Below, in pieces: positions 52,498 through 60,326 of a stretch of 64,000 bases of DNA. Made by a program: the position numbers and the translations under genes. Below the pieces are notes generated by a model, which saw nothing but the letters and a program-made list of their open reading frames with translations, was not told where the DNA came from and did no database searches. Every line of letters starts with the position of its first letter. Positions within the stretch are counted from its first letter, which is position 1. Origin of the DNA: Candidatus Zemynaea palustris (lineage in GTDB: Bacteria > Vulcanimicrobiota > Vulcanimicrobiia > Vulcanimicrobiales > Vulcanimicrobiaceae); assembly GCA_003134695.1 (NCBI GenBank), contig PLCB01000009.1:20884-84883 (forward strand). Direction: 5' to 3'.

Positions 52498-53982
52498 TCA
52501 ACGGCGGCGTCCGAAGCGAGGACCCAGACCGTCGATTTTCTTTGCGAGGCGCTCCAGGCGGCTGATTTGATCCAGGGCACCGCTCGCGACAGCCGTGTTG
52601 TACGCAAGGACCGCGTAGTCGAGAGCCTTTGAAAAGGAAAGATTGCGGGCGTAGCCCAGCGCCAGTTTGCGCATCGAGCGAACATCGAATCCGGCTCGCG
52701 GATACTTTTGCAGCAACTCAACGCCGCGCTCAAGTTTGGCCAGCCCTTCGCGCTTGCGCCCCGCGATGACCAGGGCGTGTCCGAGCTCGCTGAGCGCCTC
52801 GCCGTAGGCGCCGTCACCGAGAGGTTCACGGCTGCGTGCGACCTCCTCGTAGTCGGCGATAGCGGCATTGGTGAAGCCCAGCCGCAGCTGAATGCTTCCG
52901 CGGATGGCGAGCAAATTGACCGCGCTACTCGGGCCGGAGGCAAGAACGGCTTCAATATGTTCGAGCGCCAGACGATAGATGTCGGATCGTCCCACCTGTT
53001 TTGCGATCGAGTAGTAGGCGCTTGCGATCGGGCCGTGAGGGATGCCATGAATGGGGTCGGATGCGGGGGCGATGCACGAGCGCGCCTCGGCCAGTGAACC
53101 GAGTGCCGCAAGGCCGGCCATGGCGGCGTGGCCGTGGAGCCCGTACCAGGCGGCTGCGGAATTCCAGGCTCCAAGTGCATCCTCCCAGAGAGGTACGAAC
53201 TTGCGGAACGCGGGGTTCGTGTACGGGACGCCCATCAAAGACCGAATCGCTAGCCACAGGATGGTCAGGCGGTTCTGATAGTTCGGTTCGCGACTCGCTT
53301 GGTCAAGCAACGGCTCGACCATGTCGACGCCGACGTCGGTCACAGTTGCGTCAAAACCTCCGTCAAGGAAGCGAATTGGCGGGGGTTCGTCTTTGACACG
53401 ATATGGCCGATGCCGTAGGCGAAACAGAGTGTCTATGAATAGGCGCTTGCTGGGCATTCGAAGCGGGCGCCAACGCAGAAACGGGTTTTCGACACGCTCG
53501 ACGATTCGTTTGACACGTTCGAGGATTCTGACCTCACTGAGTCGCTCGAGCACCATGTCGGGAAACGCAGGCCGAAGGAGGTTAAGTAAGTTCGCTAGCT
53601 CCTTGCTTGGCGTGAAATCGCTTTGAAGGAAGATGAAGGACGGCTTACTGAGCAGCGCAGCTTCCATAAGTTCAAGTTCCAAATAGGAGGTCGGCACCTG
53701 ACCTACACCGTCGACTTCAATCTTGCTGCCGAAACGCTCCGTAAGGATCGCGAGGAAACCGTCGCACGCCCGAACGCCTTCGACGCAGAATTGCGCTTTT
53801 GCTAATCTCGATAGCGTTGAAGCCCGGTTCAGCTCATCGAAATCCTCAGCAACCCATATCGGGCGCTCGCCGGCTGGGACGTGCGCACCCCCGGTCAAGG
53901 CCTTGATCTTCTCGCGAATCGGCAGCGGCGTGCCTGACGGCTCGTCGAAAACCGACGACAAGAATATCCGCGGTCTCGCCAT
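52498..53982 (-). CDS. DUF4062-type sensor with C-terminal TPR repeats
   Basis: The ATG at 53982 (two more in-frame ATGs lie directly upstream) gives 494 residues. Residues 1-130 follow the DUF4062 pattern: RPRIFLSSVFDE, WVAEDFDELNRASTLSRLAKAQFCVEGVRACDGFLAILTERFGSKI, PTSYLELELMEAALLSKPSFIFLQSDF. From about residue 235 the protein is a helical array (AYYSIAKQVGRSDIYRLALEHIEAVLAS, GSIQLRLGFTNAAIADYEEVARSREP, LGHALVIAGRKREGLAKLERGVELLQK). DUF4062 is TIR-like and such TPR fusions occur in defence and signalling contexts. Probably intracellular and oligomeric. Confidence 0.68.
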   Translation of the reverse strand: MARPRIFLSSVFDEPSGTPLPIREKIKALTGGAHVPAGERPIWVAEDFDELNRASTLSRLAKAQFCVEGVRACDGFLAILTERFGSKIEVDGVGQVPTSYLELELMEAALLSKPSFIFLQSDFTPSKELANLLNLLRPAFPDMVLERLSEVRILERVKRIVERVENPFLRWRPLRMPSKRLFIDTLFRLRHRPYRVKDEPPPIRFLDGGFDATVTDVGVDMVEPLLDQASREPNYQNRLTILWLAIRSLMGVPYTNPAFRKFVPLWEDALGAWNSAAAWYGLHGHAAMAGLAALGSLAEARSCIAPASDPIHGIPHGPIASAYYSIAKQVGRSDIYRLALEHIEAVLASGPSSAVNLLAIRGSIQLRLGFTNAAIADYEEVARSREPLGDGAYGEALSELGHALVIAGRKREGLAKLERGVELLQKYPRAGFDVRSMRKLALGYARNLSFSKALDYAVLAYNTAVASGALDQISRLERLAKKIDGLGPRFGRRR

Positions 53983-54267
53983 CATCATCCGCCCCCGAGG
54001 TCGCGATCCCTAAGGCGCGTTGCTTCGGTGTGAAAGACGGTCGAACATGTCACGAAGTGGCAATTCTGGTTGAGTACCCGATCTTGCTGGACGCTTCTCA
54101 ACGGAGAGCATCTGCAACTCCGGCGTTTGGTATCATGCATGAGGAAAAGCAGTGAGCCGGCGGGAAATTAGGGAAACGTCTTTTCCCGAGTTGCGTTTAA
54201 TAAACTCGCGTAAATCTGCCTATTTGATACCTGTCGAGCGCTACAAGAGTGAAAGCGGCGAGGAAAA

Positions 54268-55284
54268 ATGATCGACGAGACTCTCGAACTTCCCGAACTC
54301 GCGTTTTATTACCCGAATCCGATGTGGACTGACGGCGACTGGATAAAGAACCTAATTCTATTCTTCGACGGGATCGCACTGCTGGTCCCCGATTACATGC
54401 GCGAAAAACCGTTCATAAGCGACCCGGCAATTGCCGAAGGCCTACACAAAAAGGGCCTTCTTAAGATCTTCGAACCTGAGTCGTTTGTGGACAAAGAATC
54501 CGCTCAGACGCTAGGTGACGCGCTTATTCCCATCATCGACTCCGGCGCTCTTGACGCCCTTGATAAGGAGGATTCAAGCTTTCACACGCTTTCGCAATCT
54601 CGGCTCGGTTACTATGGCGACCCCGAAGTAGGCGAGAAGATATTTGAAAGCCTGCGCAAACGCGGACTCGCCAAGGCGAGTGAGGATGGTGTCTCGGTGC
54701 CAATGCACCGTCTTGTCCGTTCGCTAGTCTTGGTTTTGCTCTCCCAGATACTCCGTCGTCCTGGAGTGCAAAGAGGGTTTAATCTTCAACCGACGACTGA
54801 TCGGCCGGAAATCCAAAATGCGCTCAGGGACCTCCTCGGAGTTCCGTCGATGCCATCAGCCGGAAACGTCGTGTCATTCGACTTGACCACCGTTGGGATT
54901 GATTTGTCTGCTATTCCACTTGACAAGGTCCTGGACTTTAGACAGCAGCACCAAAAGGGATATCGGCAGTACGCACGCGATTTGCGTCGCTTTATCTGGG
55001 AAATAGGATCCCTTGAAGAGGCCGATCGCCACCAGGCCCTACGCGATCGTAAAGACGAGCTTGAGGAACGCGCGGGCGATCTGCGTAAGACGGCTCGCGG
55101 CGCCTTGAAGAGTCGATTCTCCTTTGCGCTCGGCGTTGCTGGAGCGGCATGGCGAGTTCATGCCGGCGATCCGATTGGCGGCCTTTTGGCGTTCGGTCTA
55201 GGGGCGACTACCGCGAAACTGGCGCAGCCTGTCGACGCTGGCGCGTACTCTTATCTCTTTGAAGCGCGCAGGGTGTTTGCGTGA
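54268..55284 (+). CDS. DUF6236-type protein
   Basis: 338 residues. The N-terminus YYPNPMWTDGDWIKNLILFFDGIALLVPDYM matches the start of DUF6236 proteins. The rest is mainly helical with a long amphipathic stretch near residues 245-275 (EEADRHQALRDRKDELEERAGDLRKTARGALK) compatible with coiled coil, and a short hydrophobic tail. Such proteins are scattered on accessory elements. It is the last gene before the right end of E2 and only 25 bases from the arm repeats. Confidence 0.65.
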   Translation: MIDETLELPELAFYYPNPMWTDGDWIKNLILFFDGIALLVPDYMREKPFISDPAIAEGLHKKGLLKIFEPESFVDKESAQTLGDALIPIIDSGALDALDKEDSSFHTLSQSRLGYYGDPEVGEKIFESLRKRGLAKASEDGVSVPMHRLVRSLVLVLLSQILRRPGVQRGFNLQPTTDRPEIQNALRDLLGVPSMPSAGNVVSFDLTTVGIDLSAIPLDKVLDFRQQHQKGYRQYARDLRRFIWEIGSLEEADRHQALRDRKDELEERAGDLRKTARGALKSRFSFALGVAGAAWRVHAGDPIGGLLAFGLGATTAKLAQPVDAGAYSYLFEARRVFA

Positions 55285-55309
55285 GCGGGCCTGTTTAGAC
55301 GCGCCGGAT

Positions 55310-55326
55310 GTGACAAGATTGTGATT
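55310..55326 (+). repeat. Arm-type repeats of E2 right end
   Basis: GTGACA at 55310 and GTGATT at 55321 (11-bp spacing; second hexamer mutated) lie about 55 bp left of att site 3. Confidence 0.65.
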
Positions 55327-55378
55327 TTATCGGCCTCCGTGAGGCGGATAGCGGCCGATAGCATCGCGGTTCTGCCGT

Positions 55379-55400
55379 TAGGCCCCACGCGGGATTCGAA
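55379..55400 (-). other. Attachment site 3 (E2/E3 junction, variant core)
   Basis: Reads taggccccacgcgggattcg on the plus strand then aa; the T-loop part matches the other cores but the acceptor part carries a different stem (GTGGGGCC rather than TTGGGGCT on the minus strand). The right flank equals that of att site 2. The mixed core suggests that E2 or E3 came from a host with a related but different tRNA, or that the copies recombined inside the T-loop. Confidence 0.75.
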
Positions 55401-55536
55401 CTCTCAGCCAGCGGTCCCGGCCGATCCCTGGCGATCCACACAAGGCCCGTTATAAGGGTTTTCGGCGCATCGACATCCCGGCCGCTGCCATCCAATTCGT
55501 GTCACATTCGACCCCTCCGTGACAAAATTGTGACAA
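55382..55536. repeat. Left-end repeat, copy B (partner 32811-32966)
   Basis: Same block as at att site 2: shared T-loop, the ctctcagccagcggtcccgg stretch, ggcccgtt and a pair of GTGACA arms at 55519 and 55530. It establishes E2 and E3 as members of one element family. The whole interval 55285-55803 has no gene. Confidence 0.8.
55519..55535 (+). repeat. Arm-type repeats of E3 left end
   Basis: GTGACA hexamers at 55519 and 55530, 11 bp apart, spaced by aaaatt exactly as at 32949/32960. Confidence 0.75.
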
Positions 55537-55803
55537 TCGTAGGCCCACCGGTGGTGAATCCCGGTCGGGCGCGCGAGATACTCCGAGATCGAACGACAAC
55601 GATTCCGCGGTGGCACATCGGTCAAAGCGTAAGGTCACTTCGAAATTGCTCAAAAGAAATGCGCCCTCGTGGGACCAGGGATCCCACTCTAAGGCGACCG
55701 AGTGACCGTCAAGTCACAAACGGCTCTATCGCATCAGCAAAGGTTTTGCTGTCGGAGGCACTTGAGCGCTGGCCATTCCAAAACTTTGGGGCAGAGACTC
55801 TAG

Positions 55804-56250
55804 CTAGGGAGCTGTCGTGATCTGTCCTGAGTCGATGATAAACGACTTCTGACACGAAGCAGGTAGATTCGTGTACTCGGTGACGTTCAACTGAACATCA
55901 TACGTCGTCGTTTGCTGTAATGACGGATATGTGGCAGAGAAGTATACTAATGTGGACGACGCATTGGGGGGAGGAGCCGCGCTCTGCAGCCCCGAGCCTC
56001 GTACTTCAGAACCCATCGTGGGAACCAAGTTTAACGTAGCTTGGAACGGAGGATCCCCTTTATCGGTGGCTATGAGTACTGACCCCGGCGATCCGACTGC
56101 TTTTGACTGAGGCGGCGGAGACACGAGCGAAAACGCCGGAGCGGCCCCCGGCGGGATGCATGGGGCGGACGGACCGCCAGCAGGCGAGCTGCCACATCCA
56201 GCGGCAAGAGCGGCAATGCCGATCAGCATGACGAGCGCACGCGGCGCCAT
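55804..56250 (-). CDS. Small lipoprotein
   Basis: ATG at 56250; 148 residues. Lipobox signal ALVMLIGIAALAAGCGSSPAG, then a beta-domain-like mature region with two cysteines (APCIPPGA, PASCQKSF). Resembles other Ig-like lipoproteins in this window in composition. It is the first gene of E3, reading toward the att site. The upstream lipoprotein gene ends about 120 bases away on the same strand. Confidence 0.65.
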   Translation of the reverse strand: MAPRALVMLIGIAALAAGCGSSPAGGPSAPCIPPGAAPAFSLVSPPPQSKAVGSPGSVLIATDKGDPPFQATLNLVPTMGSEVRGSGLQSAAPPPNASSTLVYFSATYPSLQQTTTYDVQLNVTEYTNLPASCQKSFIIDSGQITTAP

Positions 56251-56371
56251 AGCAGTCAAACCGGTATAGGTCGTGTGCGCATCCTTACCCAAAAAGAGCA
56301 CAACTCTCTCCGGATCTGGGGGGCCAATTTTCTGCCCCCCAGATCTGTCGTTCGACAAGGCGAGGCTACTT

Positions 56372-57415
56372 TTACGCACTCGTTGCCCACCAATCGTTGT
56401 ACTGCGGATCAGTGATCTGCGGCGGCGCTGGAAACGTGATCGTCGTAGCCGGGCTGGATGTCTGGATGCAATTTCCGTACGGACCGTACTGATTCCACGG
56501 CCCCGTGGTCAAGTAATTCCAAGTGCCGTTCGGCGACTGCACACGTATGCCGGCTGCGTCAATCTCTGGGGGCGTCGAGCAATTGCCCCGCGTGTAATGC
56601 GTCTCAAAGGTCACCCAGCCTTGGCCGCCGTTATATGTCGCAGTCCCGCTTTCAGAATAAAGGTCCTCATAAGAGCTGGTATTGTAATTGTACAGGAGCG
56701 CGTGCCATTTACCATCAGTGAACTTCTTCATTTCCGTAGTGTAGGTGGGCGTGTGACCGTTGCCCACGACTCGAACGTAGGCGCTGAAGAAAGTCGAGTT
56801 CATTGTTTTCGCCAGCACGAACCCGTTTCCGCAGAAGCTGTAGACACGGAAGGCTGCCGTTGTCGTCGTTTGACTCTCGTACGTCCAGTAGTCGGAGCCG
56901 TTTTCGAGGCAATTGCCGTCCGAACCGTGCGCGGTCGGAGCATAAAGAATATCGAACTGATTATTCGGGTCGGTTGGATCCCACGGATTCAGGTAGATCT
57001 GCCCGGTCTGGTAGGCGGAGTGGATCGAGTACATTCCTACGTACCCGTTCCCGCCAGCAATCTGGACACCCGCCTGTCCCCCATCGTCGTACTGATTATT
57101 GTACGACTCCGGGCGACGTTGAAGGGATTGCGCCGATGCGCTCGTGGGGAGCAGGCGCGGGGGCCCGGAGGCTGGATCTATGTTACTCGCGGTCGTGGAG
57201 TCAAGCTTTAGCGCCGTCAGCGGACCGCTGAAAGGGGTCGGAGCGGCGCTCACTCTGCCTACTGCTGCTACTGAATCAAGTGCTGCGGTATTCTGATTCT
57301 GATTGCCTCCGTGCGGAGTGGAGCTGAGAGGCACACTTTGGCCTCCTGAACAGCCAATAAAGATAAGTAGGCAGCTGGCCGCCGCCAAGGACCTCGAGAT
57401 CATCATTTCGGTCAC
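56372..57415 (-). CDS. Lipoprotein with beta-rich extracellular domain
   Basis: 347 residues (several clustered ATG starts at the 5' end). Lipobox MISRSLAAASCLLIFIGCSGG. After a low-complexity linker of about 70 residues comes a beta-rich domain with many Tyr, Trp, Asn and Gly (YNNQYDDGGQAGVQIAGGNGYVGMYSIHSAYQTGQIYLNPW, DYWTYESQTTTTAAFRVYSFCGNGF, GQGWVTFETHYTRGNCSTPPEIDAAGIRVQSPNGTWNYL). Composition suggests a carbohydrate-binding or surface domain; no family recognised. Confidence 0.65.
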   Translation of the reverse strand: MTEMMISRSLAAASCLLIFIGCSGGQSVPLSSTPHGGNQNQNTAALDSVAAVGRVSAAPTPFSGPLTALKLDSTTASNIDPASGPPRLLPTSASAQSLQRRPESYNNQYDDGGQAGVQIAGGNGYVGMYSIHSAYQTGQIYLNPWDPTDPNNQFDILYAPTAHGSDGNCLENGSDYWTYESQTTTTAAFRVYSFCGNGFVLAKTMNSTFFSAYVRVVGNGHTPTYTTEMKKFTDGKWHALLYNYNTSSYEDLYSESGTATYNGGQGWVTFETHYTRGNCSTPPEIDAAGIRVQSPNGTWNYLTTGPWNQYGPYGNCIQTSSPATTITFPAPPQITDPQYNDWWATSA

Positions 57416-58450
57416 GTTCCTCGCCGATTACGCTGAGGGAGTGGACGCTTGACCTGCACAGCCGCCGCCAATCACGCGTCTATTGAACGTCATGCGGAGG
57501 GCCGAGTAGATCTTCGGTTCCTGTATCGTTAGAAGCGTGCCACTTGCGAACCCTTCGTAAATAATACACTTGACGCACCAGCCAGAAGGTCCAGACGACA
57601 ACCCACTGTTGGCCCTTATAGGTTAAATCATCTAGCGCTTTTTGTCCAGTGGCCGCACTACCTTCTCGGGACTCGATAGAGATGTCCCCTGCTGAACTCG
57701 TTAGAGGTGTCCCCCTCGCGGCGGCGAGCCTTCCCGCATGGAGAGTTCGCTCGTGTCCCTTTCGACGCTCGAATTACGCCGAGGGCGACGGCCTACGGGA
57801 GTTTCTTGCGAGGCTCCGTTGCAGGCTTGTCCCGGAAGCCTTGGGGCTGAAACCGGTCGCTGCCACGTGGCGATACGAACGGCGAGCCGTTGCGGGCCCC
57901 GTAAATCGATGAGCCGGTCCTCGTACATCAATGTTAGCACGGGTTTAAGCGTGACAAAAATCGTCACGATTGCGGTACCGTGCCCATCGAAATACAGGTC
58001 TTCAAGATCAATAGATCGGCCACTTCGCGCTCGCCGCCGCGATCCAGTATTTTGGGGCTACGGAAGACGAACCCGGAAATGAATGCCGGCGCAATGAGGC
58101 CTTCCACATGCAACTCGGCCCATCGCGCACGAGACAGCCTTGTGTCGCTGGTCGGTGCGCTCATTGGCTGTCATAACGCGTTCACGTGACGCCTAGTTGG
58201 GTGGGGTGGCGCTTTCGCGCTCGCGAACCAGCTGGGCAAACAACCCTTCATTGAATCGTTGAGGGGAGGCGCAGACGCTGACATCCGTTGCGAGCGCCCG
58301 GTTTCGCTATAAGGCGTCTGCCAACTCTCGATCGCCCAGCCTGAGGGGCCAGGAGAACTAAGGAGTCTATCCGCTGGCATGGAAGCCAATGAGGTGCTTC
58401 CTAGGCCGTGGATCATTTGCTCGGCCACAGAAATTTGGTGACAAAAAGGC
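57416..58450. other. Long non-coding interval with degraded sequence, possible IS remnant
   Basis: No intact gene in about 1 kb. At 57948 there is a small palindrome cgtgacaaaaatcgtcacg, and 57670-57720 contains two related gatgtcccc/ggtgtccccc motifs, both reminiscent of insertion-sequence flanks. Near 57990-58190 the plus strand reads fragments such as DSLVSLVGALIGCHNAF that might come from a decayed gene. None of these can be assigned securely. Confidence 0.4.
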
Positions 58451-59065
58451 GTGGTGAGACTCTGGTTAGGGTTCGTTCTCAGTTTTTCAGCTCTTGCGCT
58501 CACGTCGCCTCCCGCTGCGAGCCTGTCGCTCAAGAATGTATCAGGCGAGACGTTTTACTTGGATTTGGACACGGAATACGGAGCACTGTCGGAGTGGCGC
58601 CAAGCTGAAATCAACTCGTTTAGCGCCTTGCGCGCCAGAATGTGGGTAACGCGAATCAACGTTGACTCCCGCTGGCCTCAAGTGTTCAATACCCAACAAT
58701 GGACTCCGTTATTTGCCTTCTGGCTACAGCGAAATGAGTCGCGCAGTGACGCCATCGGCTTAGAACTTAAGGCTGTGCGCGGTCACATGCCGTTGAGTGC
58801 GTGGCTTGTTCGATATGCTAATGGGAAGAAGATCGAGGAGTACAAATTTACTCACACGGTCGAACTGAATGAGCGGGTTCAGTTGAACATAACCTGGGCG
58901 AAACGGGGCTCGGCCCGCATTGCTTTCAGAGGCGAATCGAAAATAATTAGCCTTCCATGGTCGATCCAGAGCCTCGCGATTACATGCTCCACGGGGCAAC
59001 TCAAGGTCGATCCGCTTTTGCTACTAAAGGCGGGTACCGCGGCCCAAAATACGACGGAGAGTTAA
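58451..59065 (+). CDS. Exported protein of unknown function
   Basis: 204 residues with a signal peptide (LWLGFVLSFSALALTSPPAASL). The mature part is beta-rich with few special residues (KNVSGETFYLDLDTEYGALSEWRQAEINSF, SAIGLELKAVRGHM-like strands, LSAWLVRYANGKKIEEYKFTHTVEL). The region reads like a small jelly-roll. No family recognised. It precedes the IS3-type remnant by 30 bases. Confidence 0.58.
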   Translation: MVRLWLGFVLSFSALALTSPPAASLSLKNVSGETFYLDLDTEYGALSEWRQAEINSFSALRARMWVTRINVDSRWPQVFNTQQWTPLFAFWLQRNESRSDAIGLELKAVRGHMPLSAWLVRYANGKKIEEYKFTHTVELNERVQLNITWAKRGSARIAFRGESKIISLPWSIQSLAITCSTGQLKVDPLLLLKAGTAAQNTTES

Positions 59066-59095
59066 GCTGCGGAGTTGCATCGGAAGGAGAGCCCA

Positions 59096-59367
59096 TGGCT
59101 CATCGTAGATCCCGGAGAGTCTTCACCAAAGAGTTTAAGCTGCAGGCGCTGCACGAGATCGATGCCGGCGCCACGATTCCGTAGGTCGCGCGTGCTCACG
59201 AGAAGCATCCCGAGGCCCTTCGCGCGCGGCGACGCATGGAGCGGAAGTACGGCGAGCGATCGTTTACCGATAACTGCCCGGCCTATACCGATGAAGCGAA
59301 GGTCGCTCAAGTTGAACGCGGCCTCGGGCAGCTGACATTGGAAAACGCGCTTTTCAAAAAACCTTGA
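59096..59367 (+). pseudogene. IS3-family transposase OrfA remnant
   Basis: Starts MAHRRSRRVFTKEFKLQALHEIDAGATIP, then an in-frame TAG at 59182-59184, and continues in the same frame VARAHEKHPEALRARRRMERKYGERSF, ending with GLGQLTLENALFKKP and a TGA at 59365. This is the size and pattern of IS3/IS911-type OrfA (helix-turn-helix followed by a leucine-rich helix). The A-rich run caaaaaac before the stop is where programmed -1 frameshifting into OrfB normally occurs; OrfB is absent. Clearly inactive. Confidence 0.8.
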
Positions 59368-59394
59368 CGCTGCTCTTTCTTGACGCTGCTCTTT
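59363..59394. repeat. Perfect 16-bp tandem duplication
   Basis: cttgacgctgctcttt occurs twice back to back (59363-59378, 59379-59394), at the point where the IS3-type remnant is cut off. It looks like a footprint of IS decay, such as replication slippage or a target duplication after loss of the rest. Confidence 0.75.
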
Positions 59395-59815
59395 AAGGAA
59401 GAAGAGTGAAGAGCCGGTCGGCTTTCGTCCAACAGATTCAATTCCTAGGTGTAAGACGGCGTAACGGTAATCTCTAACTCTTGGCCAAGCGTGGTCGACT
59501 TCAGCTCCTGTGGGTGTTGGGTCAATTCAAGAGAACGACCCGCTCTAGTCATGCCAGAGCTTGACTTTATAGCTCTTCTGGACTAGCATCCCTCCGAAGG
59601 GGCTCCGAGCAGATTGAGCATTTGGGGCTCCTTGCGCTTAGAGGGTGGGCAGGCGATGTGGTGGTTTAGGCACATTCATTAACCGCTATGTTCAGACCTT
59701 ATAGTCCCCCTCAATACGTGATGACGCACGATCGGAGCGCCGTTGTGCGGAGTTAAGAATCGCTTGCTCTAAGTGGTGCGTTGAGAGCATTGTAAGTTTG
59801 TTTTGGAGGCCCAAC
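59395..59815. other. Gene-free stretch
   Basis: No convincing coding frame or RNA gene in these 420 bases; it likely contains the promoter of the small lipoprotein gene starting at 59816. Confidence 0.4.
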
Positions 59816-60247
59816 ATGAGGTCGCGACCTGCGTTTCTGAACATCGCAATTCCTAGATTGTTTGCGACCGGACTGATTGCATCAGTCCTTTTCAACGGCT
59901 GTAGCAGCGGAAGGCAAACGCTCTTGCCGGGCGGGTTAAAGCAACAAGCATCTGCGTCGATGAAGCGTGCCCTGCAAAGTGATTTTCCTCGAGACAAGAT
60001 AGGTCGCCTCCTAATATGGATTCCGGTTCTAAAGGAGTACAGAGCGGCGCTCGACGGCTTTGTGCTCAGCTTGGACAAGAAGGCGCCCTCAGCGGCTGAC
60101 ATCGCCGCCTTGAAGGCGGCGCTCGACAAACTGAAGCACCAGCGAAAAACCACATCCATCGTGCTACAAACTCAACCTGAGCCTGTTGACTTTCAGACGT
60201 ATTGCACAAGCGTCGGACCAGAGGGACCCCCGGTCCCTAAGGGCTAA
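59816..60247 (+). CDS. Small helical lipoprotein
   Basis: ATG at 59816; 143 residues. The lipobox-type signal LFATGLIASVLFNGCSSGRQ is followed by a short basic and helical mature part (LPGGLKQQASASMKRALQSDF, DKKAPSAADIAALKAALDKLKHQRKTTS) and an end with one more cysteine (FQTYCTSVGPEG). It lies 79 bases upstream of the TPR-LuxR gene and may be controlled together with it. Family unknown. Confidence 0.6.
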   Translation: MRSRPAFLNIAIPRLFATGLIASVLFNGCSSGRQTLLPGGLKQQASASMKRALQSDFPRDKIGRLLIWIPVLKEYRAALDGFVLSLDKKAPSAADIAALKAALDKLKHQRKTTSIVLQTQPEPVDFQTYCTSVGPEGPPVPKG

Positions 60248-60326
60248 GGGAGCCTGAACGCCGGGCTAGGACGGACTCGCCAGCCCTACCTAGCTCGGCT
60301 CTCCTAAGTCTTAAGGTATTGAGGAA

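Larger units (their letters stand above)
32810..55400. mobile_element. Integrative element E2 (22.6 kb mosaic, no recombinase seen)
   Basis: The left end is att site 2 with GTGACA arms at 32949 and 32960. The right end is att site 3 preceded by GTGACA/GTGATT at 55310 and 55321. Cargo includes exported proteins, an ECF sigma pair, an AbiJ-type protein, DUF4062-TPR and DUF6236 proteins, and several broken genes. Internal GTTACC-type arms (45.3 and 52.4 kb), a tRNA-Ala 3' half and a tRNA-Sec-like 5' half show that it is built from several older insertions. No intact integrase was found within it. Confidence 0.6.

Noticed and set aside
57990..58190. Possible ADP-ribosylglycohydrolase C-terminal remnant (DSLVSLVGALIGC)
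   Set aside because: Only a short match in a frame full of atypical residues; other parts of the family motif are missing.
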